The translations under genes and the position numbers were made by a program. The notes beneath the pieces were generated by a model. It saw only the letters and a list, made by a program, of their open reading frames with translations. It had not been told where the DNA came from and ran no database searches. From NCBI RefSeq assembly GCF_964028195.1, contig NZ_OZ034750.1, forward strand, positions 248,001 to 312,000: a stretch of DNA of 64,000 bases, given 5' to 3'. This document shows, piece by piece, positions 46,669 to 55,415 of the stretch (position 1 is its first letter; every line of letters begins with the position of its first letter). Source of the stretch: Wolbachia endosymbiont (group A) of Pogonocherus hispidulus. GTDB lineage: Bacteria; Pseudomonadota; Alphaproteobacteria; Rickettsiales; Anaplasmataceae.

Positions 46669-47571
46669 ATGACTTTTTCTAAGTTTCTTGATCCCAAAAA
46701 TGATATATCGTTCAAGCGTATCTTTGGTACTGAAAAAAATAAGGATATTCTTATTCACTTCCTCAATGATATCCTTGGCTTCACTGGTAAAAATGAAATA
46801 AAGGATATAGAGTTTTTAAGTACTATTCAAGACCCTGATATTGCTGCTAAAAAGCAAAGTATTGTTGATGTTCTCTGTAGAGATGAAAATGGACTGCAAG
46901 TAATAGTCGAAATGCAGGTCGCTAAAACTAAAGGCTTCGAGAAACGTGCTCAATACTATGCAGCTAAAGCTTATTCAAGACAAGCTGACAAGGGTGATCA
47001 ATACCATGACCTTAAGGAAATTATCTTCATTGCTATAGCAGATTGTGTACTGTTTCCTAATAAATCTGAATACAAGTCAAAGCATACTATTCGAGATGAA
47101 GATACTAATGAGCATGATCTAAAAGATTTCTATTTTATATTTATTGAGTTGCCAAAATTTCCAAAGAATAAGGAAGATCAATTGGAGAATATAGTAGAAA
47201 AGTGGGCTTATTTCTTTAGGTATGCAGAGGAAACCAGTGAAGAGGAGCTGGAAAAAATAATAGGGAGTGATTTTATAATCAAAAAAGCCTATGAAGAGCT
47301 AAATAGATTTAACTGGTCAGAGAAAGAATTTATTGCCTACGAACAGGAAATAAAACGTATTCTTGATGAACAGGCTGTCCTCGCTCAAAGACTCGATGAT
47401 GCTACTGAACAAGGCAAAAAAATTGGTAAAGAGGAAGGAAAAATTGAAGGAAAAATTGAAGGAAAAATTGAAGTAGCAAAAACAATGCTGGCTAATAATG
47501 TTGATGTTGACACTATTGTCAAGTTTACTGGTCTTTCTATAAGTGAGATAAAAGAATTGCAGAAAGTTTAA
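46669..47571 (+). CDS. Rpn/PD-(D/E)XK nuclease family protein, second copy
   Basis: The 300-residue paralogue of the gene at 25202 is nearly the same through residue 250, including the nuclease core (VDVLCRDENG and VIVEMQVAKTKGFEKRAQYY). It then has its own run of three GKIE-type repeats and a diverged tail (DVDTIVKFTGLSISEIKEL). The K-G-x-x-E-G repeats are prone to length change. It ends the accessory module; the next genes read on the minus strand. Confidence 0.88.
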   Translation: MTFSKFLDPKNDISFKRIFGTEKNKDILIHFLNDILGFTGKNEIKDIEFLSTIQDPDIAAKKQSIVDVLCRDENGLQVIVEMQVAKTKGFEKRAQYYAAKAYSRQADKGDQYHDLKEIIFIAIADCVLFPNKSEYKSKHTIRDEDTNEHDLKDFYFIFIELPKFPKNKEDQLENIVEKWAYFFRYAEETSEEELEKIIGSDFIIKKAYEELNRFNWSEKEFIAYEQEIKRILDEQAVLAQRLDDATEQGKKIGKEEGKIEGKIEGKIEVAKTMLANNVDVDTIVKFTGLSISEIKELQKV

Positions 47572-47640
47572 TAACTTATAGATTCTTCTAAAGAAATTAG
47601 CTTATTTGAAATTTACTTGACGTTTTTTGAGTATGTCCTT

Positions 47641-48351
47641 TTATGTTGGATTCAAAGGAGATTGGATAACAGGCTGCTCCACACTTTTTACTTTCTCGAG
47701 CTTGGTGTTGGGATTTATGATATTATATAGCGCAAAACTTACACAAGCTAATCCAACTATCCCGCCAACTACCGCTATAGCGTACATTTTCAATATACAA
47801 GCTACAATGCCACAGACTAGTAATACCGCACCAACAACACTAGCCAAGATTGCTTGCCTTTGTTGCGTTGTTTTTGTTGGTGGTTTGTCTTTTTCATCTA
47901 TGGTAAAACATAGTTCTATTTCAGCGGGATTTGGCTCTTGCTCATTAGTTTCTCTATCGACGGAAGTTGGTTCTACAGTGGTTTCTACTGAATCATTTTG
48001 GGCTTTTTCGCTACTTTCAAATATTGGTTGTCCCGTCTCACTATTTTTATTACATAATTTTGTGTCAGTTTCTGTAGCTTTATCAATTACGTGAGTAGTA
48101 TCTTTATTTGTTACACCATATTTACATACTTCACGCACTTCCTTACTATTTTCATCTTTAGCTGTAGTAGTTTTGGTTGTAGGTGTGGTTTGCTGTTCTA
48201 TGGTCGTTTTTATGCTAGGAATATCTTCTAAAATTTTTTGCCTTCTTCTCTTTTCTGTGCTGCTAGAAACACTTGGCTCTTGTTCTTTTGCGGCAGCGCT
48301 ATTTTTGAATTTTTTAGCAATACTTTTCCATATTTTTTTCGGTGTTCTCAT
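47641..48351 (-). CDS. C-terminal two-helix membrane protein
   Basis: The 236-residue protein has a basic N-terminus (KKIWKSIAKKFKNSAAAKE), a long Thr/Glu-rich disordered middle, and two adjacent hydrophobic helices at about 168-190 and 193-212. A short polar tail follows. A hydrophobic hairpin of this kind can insert into membranes, possibly host ones, but no function is known. It starts 12 bases after the integrase stop with AGGAG upstream, so it is probably co-transcribed with the integrase. Confidence 0.65.
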   Translation of the reverse strand: MRTPKKIWKSIAKKFKNSAAAKEQEPSVSSSTEKRRRQKILEDIPSIKTTIEQQTTPTTKTTTAKDENSKEVREVCKYGVTNKDTTHVIDKATETDTKLCNKNSETGQPIFESSEKAQNDSVETTVEPTSVDRETNEQEPNPAEIELCFTIDEKDKPPTKTTQQRQAILASVVGAVLLVCGIVACILKMYAIAVVGGIVGLACVSFALYNIINPNTKLEKVKSVEQPVIQSPLNPT

Positions 48352-48363
48352 GATGTTTTTCTC

Positions 48364-49896
48364 CTATTTCTTTTGTAAATTAAGATCATAAAACTTTTCC
48401 AATTGCTCACTCCACAGCATTGGTATTTCCCTTAAATCAACCAACCTCAAACTACTTGGCTGCCTCCCATTTACTATGTCTTCTTTGATCTTTGGTGCTA
48501 AATAATTTAACCTTAAAATTTGTTGTATGCGCCTTGTACCTATATTAATTTTAACGCTCAGCTCTTTCACACTTCTATATTTTCCTGCCTCCAGTTGATG
48601 TTTCCACAGATGAGCCCTTACCACTGCTTTCAGTAGCGCATTATTTGTTTTCCCCTCTGGTTCTACTACCGTGCATTTATTTCCTTTCTTTTTTAAACTC
48701 ATTGGTATAAATTTTTCCTCTGATTCAGAACAGACATCTATTCCATCCTCTCTCATCCATACTGTCTTTATTAATTTCTTCACCTCTTCTTTCTGTTTTC
48801 CAAAACTTAAATTTTTCCACTCTTCCGCTTTTTCTTCCAAATTTTCATATAGGCGTTCAGCTCTCTTCATCACTTCTTTTTCTACTTCTCCTGCTACTAC
48901 TGTTCGGTTCACTGATCCACAATCTTTTCCTCTTAAATGGTTATTGCATATATAATATCGATACCTTTTATTTTCTTTTTTTGAGTATGTCAGCGTCATG
49001 TTTACTTTGCAGCATCTGCATCTTATCATCCCCTTTAGCAGCGCTTCCTCATATTTTACTCCTCGATATGGTTGATTCTTTATCAATTCCTGCGCTTTTT
49101 GCCATTTTTCTTCTTCTATTATTGCCTCATGCTTTCCTTTATATTGTTTCTCATAATGTCTGATTTTTCCCATATATATCGGATTTGTTATTATTCTCCT
49201 TACCGTGGCCTTTTTAAAGATATCTGATCTTGCTTTCGTTCGGTACCCTTGGCTATTTAACTCTCTTGCTAATCCTGCCATTGACTTCAACTCCATATAC
49301 CTCTCAAATATATGTTTCACCGTCTTTGCTTCTTTCTCATTTATTATTAATTCTTTATCTTTCACATCATACCCTAGCGGCAAAGTTCCTCCCATCCATA
49401 ACCCTTGTTCTTTCGATGTTGCTATTTTATTTTTTACTCTCTCTACTATCATTTCTCTTTCTAGTTGTGCTGCTCCTGATAACACTGTTTGCACAAATTT
49501 TCCCATTGGTGTGTTGTTATCAAATATTTGCGTCACTGCTACAAAACTTATCCGGTGCCTTCTAAAAAATGACGTTACTTCTATGCAGTCCTTTGTTTTC
49601 CTTGATAACCTATCGAGCGTATACACTACCACACAGTCCACTTCTCCTGCCTTTACATCTTCAAACAATTCCTTTATTGCTGGTCTATTTAAATTACTCC
49701 CTGAAAACCCACCGTCGTCGTACTTTTTTGCCAATGTTATCCATCCTTCTTTGCTCTTTATGTATTTTTCACATGCTACTCGCTGCGCATCTAAACTGTT
49801 AAACTTTTGTTCTAGTCCATCTTCATTTGATTTTCTTGTATATATCGCACATCTTATTTCCTCACACACTTTTTTTCTCCTTTTCACGCATGCCAA
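48364..49896 (-). CDS. phage WO large serine integrase
   Basis: The 510-residue integrase has a resolvase domain (Ser23 in YTRKS; TLDRLSRKTKD near 95), a recombinase domain (about 170-275), a zinc ribbon (CRCCK...CNNHLRGKDC, about 293-325) and a C-terminal helix-turn-helix-like region (SVKELSVKINIGTRRIQQILRLNYL, about 443-470). It is unrelated at sequence level to the 686-residue element recombinases beyond the shared fold. It is the expected integrase of WO-type phages and follows the DUF2924 gene with a 35-base overlap. Confidence 0.9.
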   Translation of the reverse strand: MACVKRRKKVCEEIRCAIYTRKSNEDGLEQKFNSLDAQRVACEKYIKSKEGWITLAKKYDDGGFSGSNLNRPAIKELFEDVKAGEVDCVVVYTLDRLSRKTKDCIEVTSFFRRHRISFVAVTQIFDNNTPMGKFVQTVLSGAAQLEREMIVERVKNKIATSKEQGLWMGGTLPLGYDVKDKELIINEKEAKTVKHIFERYMELKSMAGLARELNSQGYRTKARSDIFKKATVRRIITNPIYMGKIRHYEKQYKGKHEAIIEEEKWQKAQELIKNQPYRGVKYEEALLKGMIRCRCCKVNMTLTYSKKENKRYRYYICNNHLRGKDCGSVNRTVVAGEVEKEVMKRAERLYENLEEKAEEWKNLSFGKQKEEVKKLIKTVWMREDGIDVCSESEEKFIPMSLKKKGNKCTVVEPEGKTNNALLKAVVRAHLWKHQLEAGKYRSVKELSVKINIGTRRIQQILRLNYLAPKIKEDIVNGRQPSSLRLVDLREIPMLWSEQLEKFYDLNLQKK

Positions 49897-50296
49897 ACAA
49901 GAGCGGTCCGTTGTAACTCATTCCCATTATTTTTCCTGCTACTGCTGATAATGATGTATAAAACTCTTCTCTATAGATCAAACCTGTATTTGTTACCATT
50001 ACAACGTGAACTTCTTCCCCTCTCTCTAATATCAACTCTGTTCCCTCTACTGGCAGTTTATCGCTACTTATTCTTTTTCCCTTCTCTAGTCGATCTGCTA
50101 GGTATTCCAGTCTTTTTGCCCCTTTTCTTGATATTTCTCCATACGCTTTCTCCTGCATCCTATATGCTAACCTCGGTACCAGATATTTCTTTGTGTATTT
50201 AGGTGCTTCTTCCCCATATACCTTTTTCCATATTTTTCTCAGCTCTACTAATGGTTTCTCATCTAAACTCCTTACTTTTTTTTCTACTTTTTCCAT
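49862..50296 (-). CDS. DUF2924 protein
   Basis: The 144-residue DUF2924 family protein is recognised from the LRKIWKKVYGEEAPKYTKKYLVPRLAYRMQE-type N-terminal half (about 19-49) and the EVHVVMVTNTGLIYREEFYTSLSAVAGKI-type C-terminal half (about 94-123). The family regularly sits beside serine recombinases in phages and may act as an accessory in recombination. Its stop lies inside the integrase start region, so the pair is coupled. A ribosome-binding site (AGGAGAGAGG) precedes the ATG. Confidence 0.85.
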   Translation of the reverse strand: MEKVEKKVRSLDEKPLVELRKIWKKVYGEEAPKYTKKYLVPRLAYRMQEKAYGEISRKGAKRLEYLADRLEKGKRISSDKLPVEGTELILERGEEVHVVMVTNTGLIYREEFYTSLSAVAGKIMGMSYNGPLLFGMREKEKKSV

Positions 50297-50322
50297 GCCT
50301 CTCTCCTGAATTTTTAAAAAGG

Positions 50323-50571
50323 TTACAGCACTTTTTCATCCACAGTTTCTAGCTCTTCTTTTACACCAACTGCCGTGCTTTCCGATACGATTTTTATTTT
50401 TTCTATAAACTCTCTCTGTTTATTTGCCATTTTTACATTCTCTAACACTTCTTTTATCTCTTTATTATTTCTCGCATAATCCATTGGGGTTTTGCCAGAT
50501 TTATCCTTTTGCTCTATATTTGCTCCGGCTTTTACTAGTTCTTCTACTATTTTTATCCCTGCCACCATGTA
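50323..50571 (-). pseudogene. short ankyrin gene C, 3' part
   Basis: This is the C-terminal part of a short ankyrin protein (KIVEELVKAGANIEQKDKSGKTPMDYAR), separated from its 5' part at 50797-51128 by a MITE-like insertion. Removing the insertion and one copy of the 8-bp duplication restores a continuous 190-residue frame reading LACMVAGIKIVEEL across the junction. Confidence 0.8.
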
Positions 50572-50796
50572 GCATAAGTGTTGAAAGTGCTATAAGTGGC
50601 ATTATATAAGGTGGTTAATGGCATAAATTTCAATGATAATAAAATAAATCAAAAAAGCGCCTTTTTGCCTGTGGTTAGAAGGTTTAAGCGAATTTTTGAC
50701 GTGGTTTATCTGCTTTCCCAACAACGAAGGTTGATATCAAGAGGAGATTTACATACCATTAATCACCTTGTGTGACTGCACTTTCAACACTTATGC
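50572..50796. mobile_element. 225-bp MITE-like element
   Basis: The ends are perfect 19-bp inverted repeats (GCATAAGTGTTGAAAGTGC), followed inside by a second imperfect pair (AAGGTGGTTAATGG against AAGGTGATTAATGG). It is flanked by an 8-bp repeat, ACCATGTA and ACCATGCA, with one mismatch. There is no open frame of note. The structure fits a non-autonomous element moved by a transposase encoded elsewhere; I cannot name its family. Confidence 0.8.
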
Positions 50797-51128
50797 ACCA
50801 TGCAGGCAAGGTGCAACGGAGCAAATTTGCTACTTCGTTCCACTGCGTTTACCTCCACTCCTGCCTTTATCAGCTCTTTTATATTTTCTACACGTTGCCC
50901 CATCACTGCTAGGTGTAGTGGTCTATATTTCCCGGCATCTGCTGCATCTACATCTGCTCCCTTTTGGATTAATAATCTCACTTTTTTGGGATCTGGCATT
51001 CCTACCGCGTAATGCAATATCGTCCTCCCTTTTGTGTCTTTTTTATTAATATTTTCTATTGAGTTATCTAATACTTCTTTCCACGACTTATTAAATTCTT
51101 CTCTTTCTTTCTTACTAAATTTTACCAT
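50797..51128 (-). pseudogene. short ankyrin gene C, 5' part
   Basis: The N-terminal 110 codons of a short ankyrin protein are paralogous to the two genes upstream, with the same pattern (MVKFSKKEREEFNKSW, then NINKKDTKGRTILHYAV and GADVDAADAGKYRPLHLAV). The ATG at 51128 follows AGGAAC and matches the paralogues' starts. The frame runs a few codons into the MITE and stops at 50784. The 5' flank at 51168-51335 resembles that of ankyrin gene A. Confidence 0.8.
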
Positions 51129-51159
51129 AAGTTCCTCAGCTATTAATACAATATAAAGT

Positions 51160-51335
51160 GCCTCCAATTTGGCTCACTTTAGCGCTTAGTAAATCTTGTT
51201 TGTTTACTAGCTACTTTTTCACTTAGGGCTGTTTTGGCATAAAAAGCAAGTTTTTTTTTACAAAATATACACATTTTTTCAGCATATTATATTAAGATAT
51301 AAATCTATATATTTAATATATTAAATAAAAGCCAC
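51160..51335. repeat. duplicated 5' flank of ankyrin gene C
   Basis: This segment is a diverged copy of about 52690-52865. Shared marks include CAATTTGGCT..CTTTAG near one end, TAAAAAG.CAAGT(C)TTTTTT in the middle and AAGATATAAAT.TATAT near the other. It shows that an ankyrin gene was duplicated together with its upstream region. Boundaries are approximate. Confidence 0.5.
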
Positions 51336-51345
51336 TTGCTTCTTC

Positions 51346-51966
51346 CTATTTCTCTTCCAGTAGTAAGGATTCTTTTTCTATTAATTCCACTACTTCCTTA
51401 AAACTCATCACTTCTCCCTCCGGGCCTTTATTACACCTTTCCATTATTTCTTCTATTGCCTTGTTTGCTTCTCCATTCATCACTTCTACATCTCTCATAT
51501 TCACTCCCTTCTTTTCTAGATAACTTGTCACCCTCGGATAAATTTTTGCATAGTTTAGTGGGCTGCATTCAAACCTATCTATTGCATTCATATCTCCTCC
51601 TGCTTTTATCAGTTCTTCTATTGTCCTTATTCTTCCTGCTAAACTTGCAAAATGTAGTGGCACTGCTTTGTTATTAGACCTTGCATTTACTTCGCCTCCG
51701 TTCTTTATCAGGGCTCTCACATTTTTTCTACGCCCTAAAAATGCTGCTAGATGCAACGGCGTTTCATTTCTATTATTTCTCTCGTTAACGTTTGCTCCTT
51801 TTTTTATTAATAGCTCTACTATTTCTGGCTCTGACACTTGTGCTGCTCGGTGCAATATTGTACAACCTTCTGTGTCTTTCTCATTTATTTGTTGAAACTC
51901 GTTTACTGATATTGCTTTCAATAACTCTTCAAAAGCATTTTTTGTTTCTTTGTTAAACTTTACCAT
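51346..51966 (-). CDS. short ankyrin protein B
   Basis: This 206-residue protein has an N-terminal MVKFNKETKNAFEELLKAI segment shared with its neighbours, and four ankyrin repeats at about 30-150 (GCTILHRAAQVSEPEIVELLIKKGANVNERNN). A helical acidic tail follows. The start at 51966 follows GAGGTATATT. It directly follows ankyrin gene A with a 16-base gap and is probably co-transcribed with it. The place beside the baseplate genes is typical for WO ankyrins. Confidence 0.85.
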   Translation of the reverse strand: MVKFNKETKNAFEELLKAISVNEFQQINEKDTEGCTILHRAAQVSEPEIVELLIKKGANVNERNNRNETPLHLAAFLGRRKNVRALIKNGGEVNARSNNKAVPLHFASLAGRIRTIEELIKAGGDMNAIDRFECSPLNYAKIYPRVTSYLEKKGVNMRDVEVMNGEANKAIEEIMERCNKGPEGEVMSFKEVVELIEKESLLLEEK

Positions 51967-51982
51967 AATATACCTCAACTAT

Positions 51983-52681
51983 CTATCTTTCATCAAATTC
52001 TTTAATCATAGTGTTCATCTTGCCCACCACCCTGCTTATTACTTTGTTAAAATCTTCTATTATTAGCGACTCATCTCTTTTTCTTATTTCTTCTAAACTT
52101 ACCACCTTCCCTTTTAACTTCGGTAAAAATTTTCTACTCCATACATCTACCATTTCTCCAACTGATTCCACTACTTCATCGCATATTTTTGGTGTATCTC
52201 TTACTATACCTCCTTGCTTTTCCAGGAATTTCCTTGCCTCTTTATTCTTTTCATTGGCCATTAGCCAATACATCGGTGTATTACCAAATTTATCCGGCTG
52301 ATTAACGGCCGCTCCTGCTTTTACTAGCTCTTTTATTATCCTTTCTGCCCATACCATACACGCAAGATGCAGTGGCGTATATTTGCTAATTCCTTCAGTA
52401 GCATTTACTTCCGCTCCTGATCTTATCAGCTCTTTTACGTTCTCTAGACGTTTCGCCGATACTGCCCAATGGAGCGGTGTAAAACCTCTGTTATCTCTTG
52501 CATTGACGTCCGCTCCTTTCCTGACTAGAAAACTTACTTTTTTTCCTGTCGACATTCTTGCTGCCTTGTGCAGTATTGTTTCTCCTTTTTCATCTTTTTC
52601 GTTAATATTCTTAAACGAGTTGTCTAATAATTCATAAAATGACTTATTAAAAGCTTTTCTTTTTTCCTCACTGAACTTCAT
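51983..52681 (-). CDS. short ankyrin protein A
   Basis: The 232-residue protein has N-terminal MKFSEEKRKAFNKSFYELLDN, four ankyrin repeats at about 33-155 (GETILHKAARMSTGKKVSFLVRKGADVNARDNRG) and a helical tail. GAGGT precedes the ATG. It is the first of three minus-strand ankyrin paralogues downstream of tail gene I. No secretion signal is visible, as is usual for these proteins. Confidence 0.85.
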   Translation of the reverse strand: MKFSEEKRKAFNKSFYELLDNSFKNINEKDEKGETILHKAARMSTGKKVSFLVRKGADVNARDNRGFTPLHWAVSAKRLENVKELIRSGAEVNATEGISKYTPLHLACMVWAERIIKELVKAGAAVNQPDKFGNTPMYWLMANEKNKEARKFLEKQGGIVRDTPKICDEVVESVGEMVDVWSRKFLPKLKGKVVSLEEIRKRDESLIIEDFNKVISRVVGKMNTMIKEFDER

Positions 52682-52689
52682 ACATACCT

Positions 52690-52865
52690 CACTATAAAAA
52701 CATACGCCAATTTGGCTTTCTTTAGTGCAAGATCATTTTTTTTTGTTTACTTGCTACTATTTAAGTTATGCGTGTTTTAGTATAAAAAGGCAAGTCTTTT
52801 TTCACGTAGTACACCTTTTTTAACTAAATACTAATATAGTATATGAAGATATAAATATATATGTT
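52690..52865. repeat. duplicated 5' flank of ankyrin gene A
   Basis: This is the partner of the repeat at about 51160-51335. It includes the spacer between tail gene I and ankyrin gene A and runs slightly into the 3' end of the tail gene frame. The extreme 3' end of that frame may therefore derive from the duplicated spacer. Confidence 0.45.
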
Positions 52866-54016
52866 TGGTATATTAAGCATATGGGCTGTTTTTCTTCCCA
52901 AGACCTGTTCAAATGTCGATGTTCGTGCCACGTTAGTACACCCGGGTAAAACACTAAAATGTAATTTTCCGGTTCACGTGTTGAATCTTTTTGCTTTGAA
53001 TCTAAATCGTTTTCATAGTAGAAAATGTGTTCTGCTAAACCATATCTTATAACTTTCTGGTTGGTAAAATCTTCTACCTTGTAGTGGTGAGTAACGCTAA
53101 ACCTTTCTAAAATTGGCTTGTACTTTAAGTTCCACAGTTGTTCAGACAGTTTACTACTTCCTAGTAAAAATTTACTTCCTTCTTCTTCCACACTACCAAC
53201 CGGAAAACATGCGTTTATTTCTCCTAAGTTCCAGCTATCTGATAATACTATCTGCGCTTTAGCAAACTTAATCTCAGGTAATAAGCTCTGTGGTAGCGGA
53301 TATAGCGTTTTTAAATTATTCCACTGATGACTTCTTTCATAAATACCGTTATAATTCTTTGTGTGAGGCTCGGTTTCTCCAAGGATTGCTACATCCAAGC
53401 GATATATGTCATTGCTTAAAGCTCGTTCATAATGATCGCGTAGATAGTTTTCTATAATCCTAATAACTGGACCATGAGACCTGAAAAAATTTACTCTTCC
53501 AAATGACAACACTGGTCCATCTTTTTCGACCTTTGTACCAGAGTAGTCTGATAATAAGCTGCCAAAAAAACTTTCGTCTAAAATAAACCTATCAACATTG
53601 TAATAATCGTTAAAAATTCTCATTAGCCTCGATCTTGCAGGTAGTGATAGTTTTGCTAGTTCTACTACTGCATCTACAAAGAAATCATTTGGTACGTCTC
53701 TTATCCCTACCTGCAACTCAAAAAAGTGTTTACCGGGTGGCTCTTCAATAATTGTAATATCTTCTATATTTGCCCACTTTAATGCTATTTTAAGTGACGC
53801 TGGTGTTCCTCTTAAACGCTGAAATTTTACTCCTTCTTTTATCGCCTTTCCTTTCCAGCGTAGAATTTCCCCCAATCCATATTCTTCAACCAACCACGGT
53901 AATATTTTTTCCCCTAGGCTAAATTTAAATCCTTTTACACAGCTTGGGTCTACTTTGTAATCTATTGCATCAACCAGCGCTTTTTCTTGTTTTGTTGCAT
54001 TTGGCGGTAATAGCAT
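52820..54016 (-). CDS. tail protein I-like baseplate protein
   Basis: The 398-residue protein has an N-terminal half matching P2 gpI (LLPPNATKQEKALVDAID, ILPWLVEEYGL and RGTPASLKIALKWA). It also has a long extension from about 150 that includes FGRVNFFRSHGPVIR. gpI joins the baseplate periphery to the fibres. Its start overlaps the stop of the J gene by one base. The last residues are hydrophobic and may come from the duplicated spacer beyond, so the true C-terminus may be altered. Confidence 0.82.
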   Translation of the reverse strand: MLLPPNATKQEKALVDAIDYKVDPSCVKGFKFSLGEKILPWLVEEYGLGEILRWKGKAIKEGVKFQRLRGTPASLKIALKWANIEDITIIEEPPGKHFFELQVGIRDVPNDFFVDAVVELAKLSLPARSRLMRIFNDYYNVDRFILDESFFGSLLSDYSGTKVEKDGPVLSFGRVNFFRSHGPVIRIIENYLRDHYERALSNDIYRLDVAILGETEPHTKNYNGIYERSHQWNNLKTLYPLPQSLLPEIKFAKAQIVLSDSWNLGEINACFPVGSVEEEGSKFLLGSSKLSEQLWNLKYKPILERFSVTHHYKVEDFTNQKVIRYGLAEHIFYYENDLDSKQKDSTREPENYILVFYPGVLTWHEHRHLNRSWEEKQPICLIYQTYIFISSYTILVFS

Positions 54017-54816
54017 TAATTCAACTCAACATTTAAACTTCTTAAGGCAGCGCACTCATTCCCCAGTACCACAACATCCTCTTTTGGCTCGATTAATTCC
54101 ACGTTTTCTACTCCCTCCACAAACAGGTTGGCTATAATCCATGATTTCGTTACTTTCCATCCCAATCTTTTCGTTGATTCAAATTTTTCTATAAATTTCT
54201 TCTTCACTGTTTCAACAATATCTGGTCTTTTAATACTAATTCTGCTGTGGATATTTATTTCTATAATATTGCAACCAACTACTGTTATCGTATCTGTTAA
54301 TACCCTTATATCATCCCTGGTGACTTGCTTTCTTACAATATCAAGTAGTTCTTCAGACGCTATGCCATTTGTGGATAACTCCGTGGATAAAATCGAGATC
54401 TCTACACTCCCTGGCACTTTTGATTCAACCAATGCATCCTTTACTCTTCTATCTGCTGAGAGTGCATGATATCGATAATGTTCTTTACTCCCTCCGGTAC
54501 TCCAGCCAACTATCTTTGCTTTAATTCTTTTTCTGAAACGTTCATCATCTTCCCCTTTTTCCCTTTCTACTCCATAAAACTCAGCTAAATTATCTAGGTC
54601 TTCTCCTCCTGCAAACTTCAGTACATTACTTTTTACTGCCTCATTTACTCTTTCTCTCAGCAAAAGTTCTCTCCAGGCTGCTACTTCTAATATCTTCATC
54701 GCTGGGTCACTTTCTACTAATGCCGTAAAACTTGCATCATGCTTCACTAATTCTTCTTTCATCCGAGAAAAAATCTCTTCAAAGTTCAGTGGTTCGATAA
54801 TATTTGGCTGCTCCAT
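54016..54816 (-). CDS. baseplate assembly protein J-like
   Basis: The 266-residue product matches P2 gpJ: an N-terminal FEEIFSRMKEEL, then AAWRELLLRERVNEAVKSNVL and the conserved GGEDLDNLAEFYGVERE...DERFRKRI near residues 70-95. The C-terminal domain is beta-rich. It forms the wedge of the baseplate. It is two bases downstream of W and overlaps I, in the standard W-J-I order. Confidence 0.9.
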   Translation of the reverse strand: MEQPNIIEPLNFEEIFSRMKEELVKHDASFTALVESDPAMKILEVAAWRELLLRERVNEAVKSNVLKFAGGEDLDNLAEFYGVEREKGEDDERFRKRIKAKIVGWSTGGSKEHYRYHALSADRRVKDALVESKVPGSVEISILSTELSTNGIASEELLDIVRKQVTRDDIRVLTDTITVVGCNIIEINIHSRISIKRPDIVETVKKKFIEKFESTKRLGWKVTKSWIIANLFVEGVENVELIEPKEDVVVLGNECAALRSLNVELN

Positions 54817-54818
54817 CT

Positions 54819-55154
54819 TTATACCACAACCCCGTCAAAGCGAATTTTTTCTCCTTTTGGTAGATAAATCCCATCCAAAGAAATTGTGACTTTCCCTTCT
54901 TTTACTTCTGTGATTTTTACTTTCTCGAGTTTGAACCTTGTTTCCCATTTTTCTAGTGCTTCCGCTGTTGCCGCATAAATTTCTAACGTAAAATCTCTAT
55001 TTATTGGCCGATCAATTAACTCAAGTAATCTTGACCCATAGTTCCTACGCATGATTCTGCTGCCTATCGGCGTGGTCAGTATGTCAACTATCGATTGCTT
55101 TAGATGGTTTAATCCTTCCAATTCCTTTCCCGTGCTAGCATTCATGCCTCTCAT
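54819..55154 (-). CDS. baseplate wedge protein W-like (GPW/gp25)
   Basis: The 111-residue GPW/gp25 family protein has the motif LKQSIVDILTTPIGSRIMRRNYGSRLLELID-type core at about residues 18-48. The family is related to the T4 gp25 sheath initiator and primes sheath assembly. It lies three bases after the PAAR gene and before J. Confidence 0.92.
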   Translation of the reverse strand: MRGMNASTGKELEGLNHLKQSIVDILTTPIGSRIMRRNYGSRLLELIDRPINRDFTLEIYAATAEALEKWETRFKLEKVKITEVKEGKVTISLDGIYLPKGEKIRFDGVVV

Positions 55155-55157
55155 TTC

Positions 55158-55412
55158 TTAACTTGTAAATACATTTTTGCTAACGCTCATCACATGAAAA
55201 CCACACGATACCAAGTCACCTGTTCTTGTTATTCCCATATCATTAATAAATACGCTGTTTGATCCTTGCATTAGTTTCTCCCCTAGAGTTAAGATATCTC
55301 CTTTTCGACACACAGATCTACCGTTTACAAAAACATCGCTGCTTCCACTCATACAAACATGTGCTGGTATTCCACTGCAATAATCTCCTACACAAACGAT
55401 TGCTTTACCCAT
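55158..55412 (-). CDS. PAAR-domain spike-tip protein
   Basis: The 84-residue protein has a glycine-rich beta repeat pattern typical of PAAR tips (DYCSGIPAHVCMSGSSDVFVNGRSVCRKGD), with Cys residues in place of some metal-binding His. PAAR proteins cap the central spike and sharpen it for membrane piercing. The gene lies directly after V, which encodes the spike. Confidence 0.85.
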   Translation of the reverse strand: MGKAIVCVGDYCSGIPAHVCMSGSSDVFVNGRSVCRKGDILTLGEKLMQGSNSVFINDMGITRTGDLVSCGFHVMSVSKNVFTS

Positions 55413-55415
55413 ATA

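Noticed and set aside
48671..49948. Several long plus-strand frames across the integrase and DUF2924 genes
   Set aside because: They are rich in Leu, Ser and Phe, as expected for the complement of Lys/Glu-rich coding sequence, and have no ribosome-binding sites.
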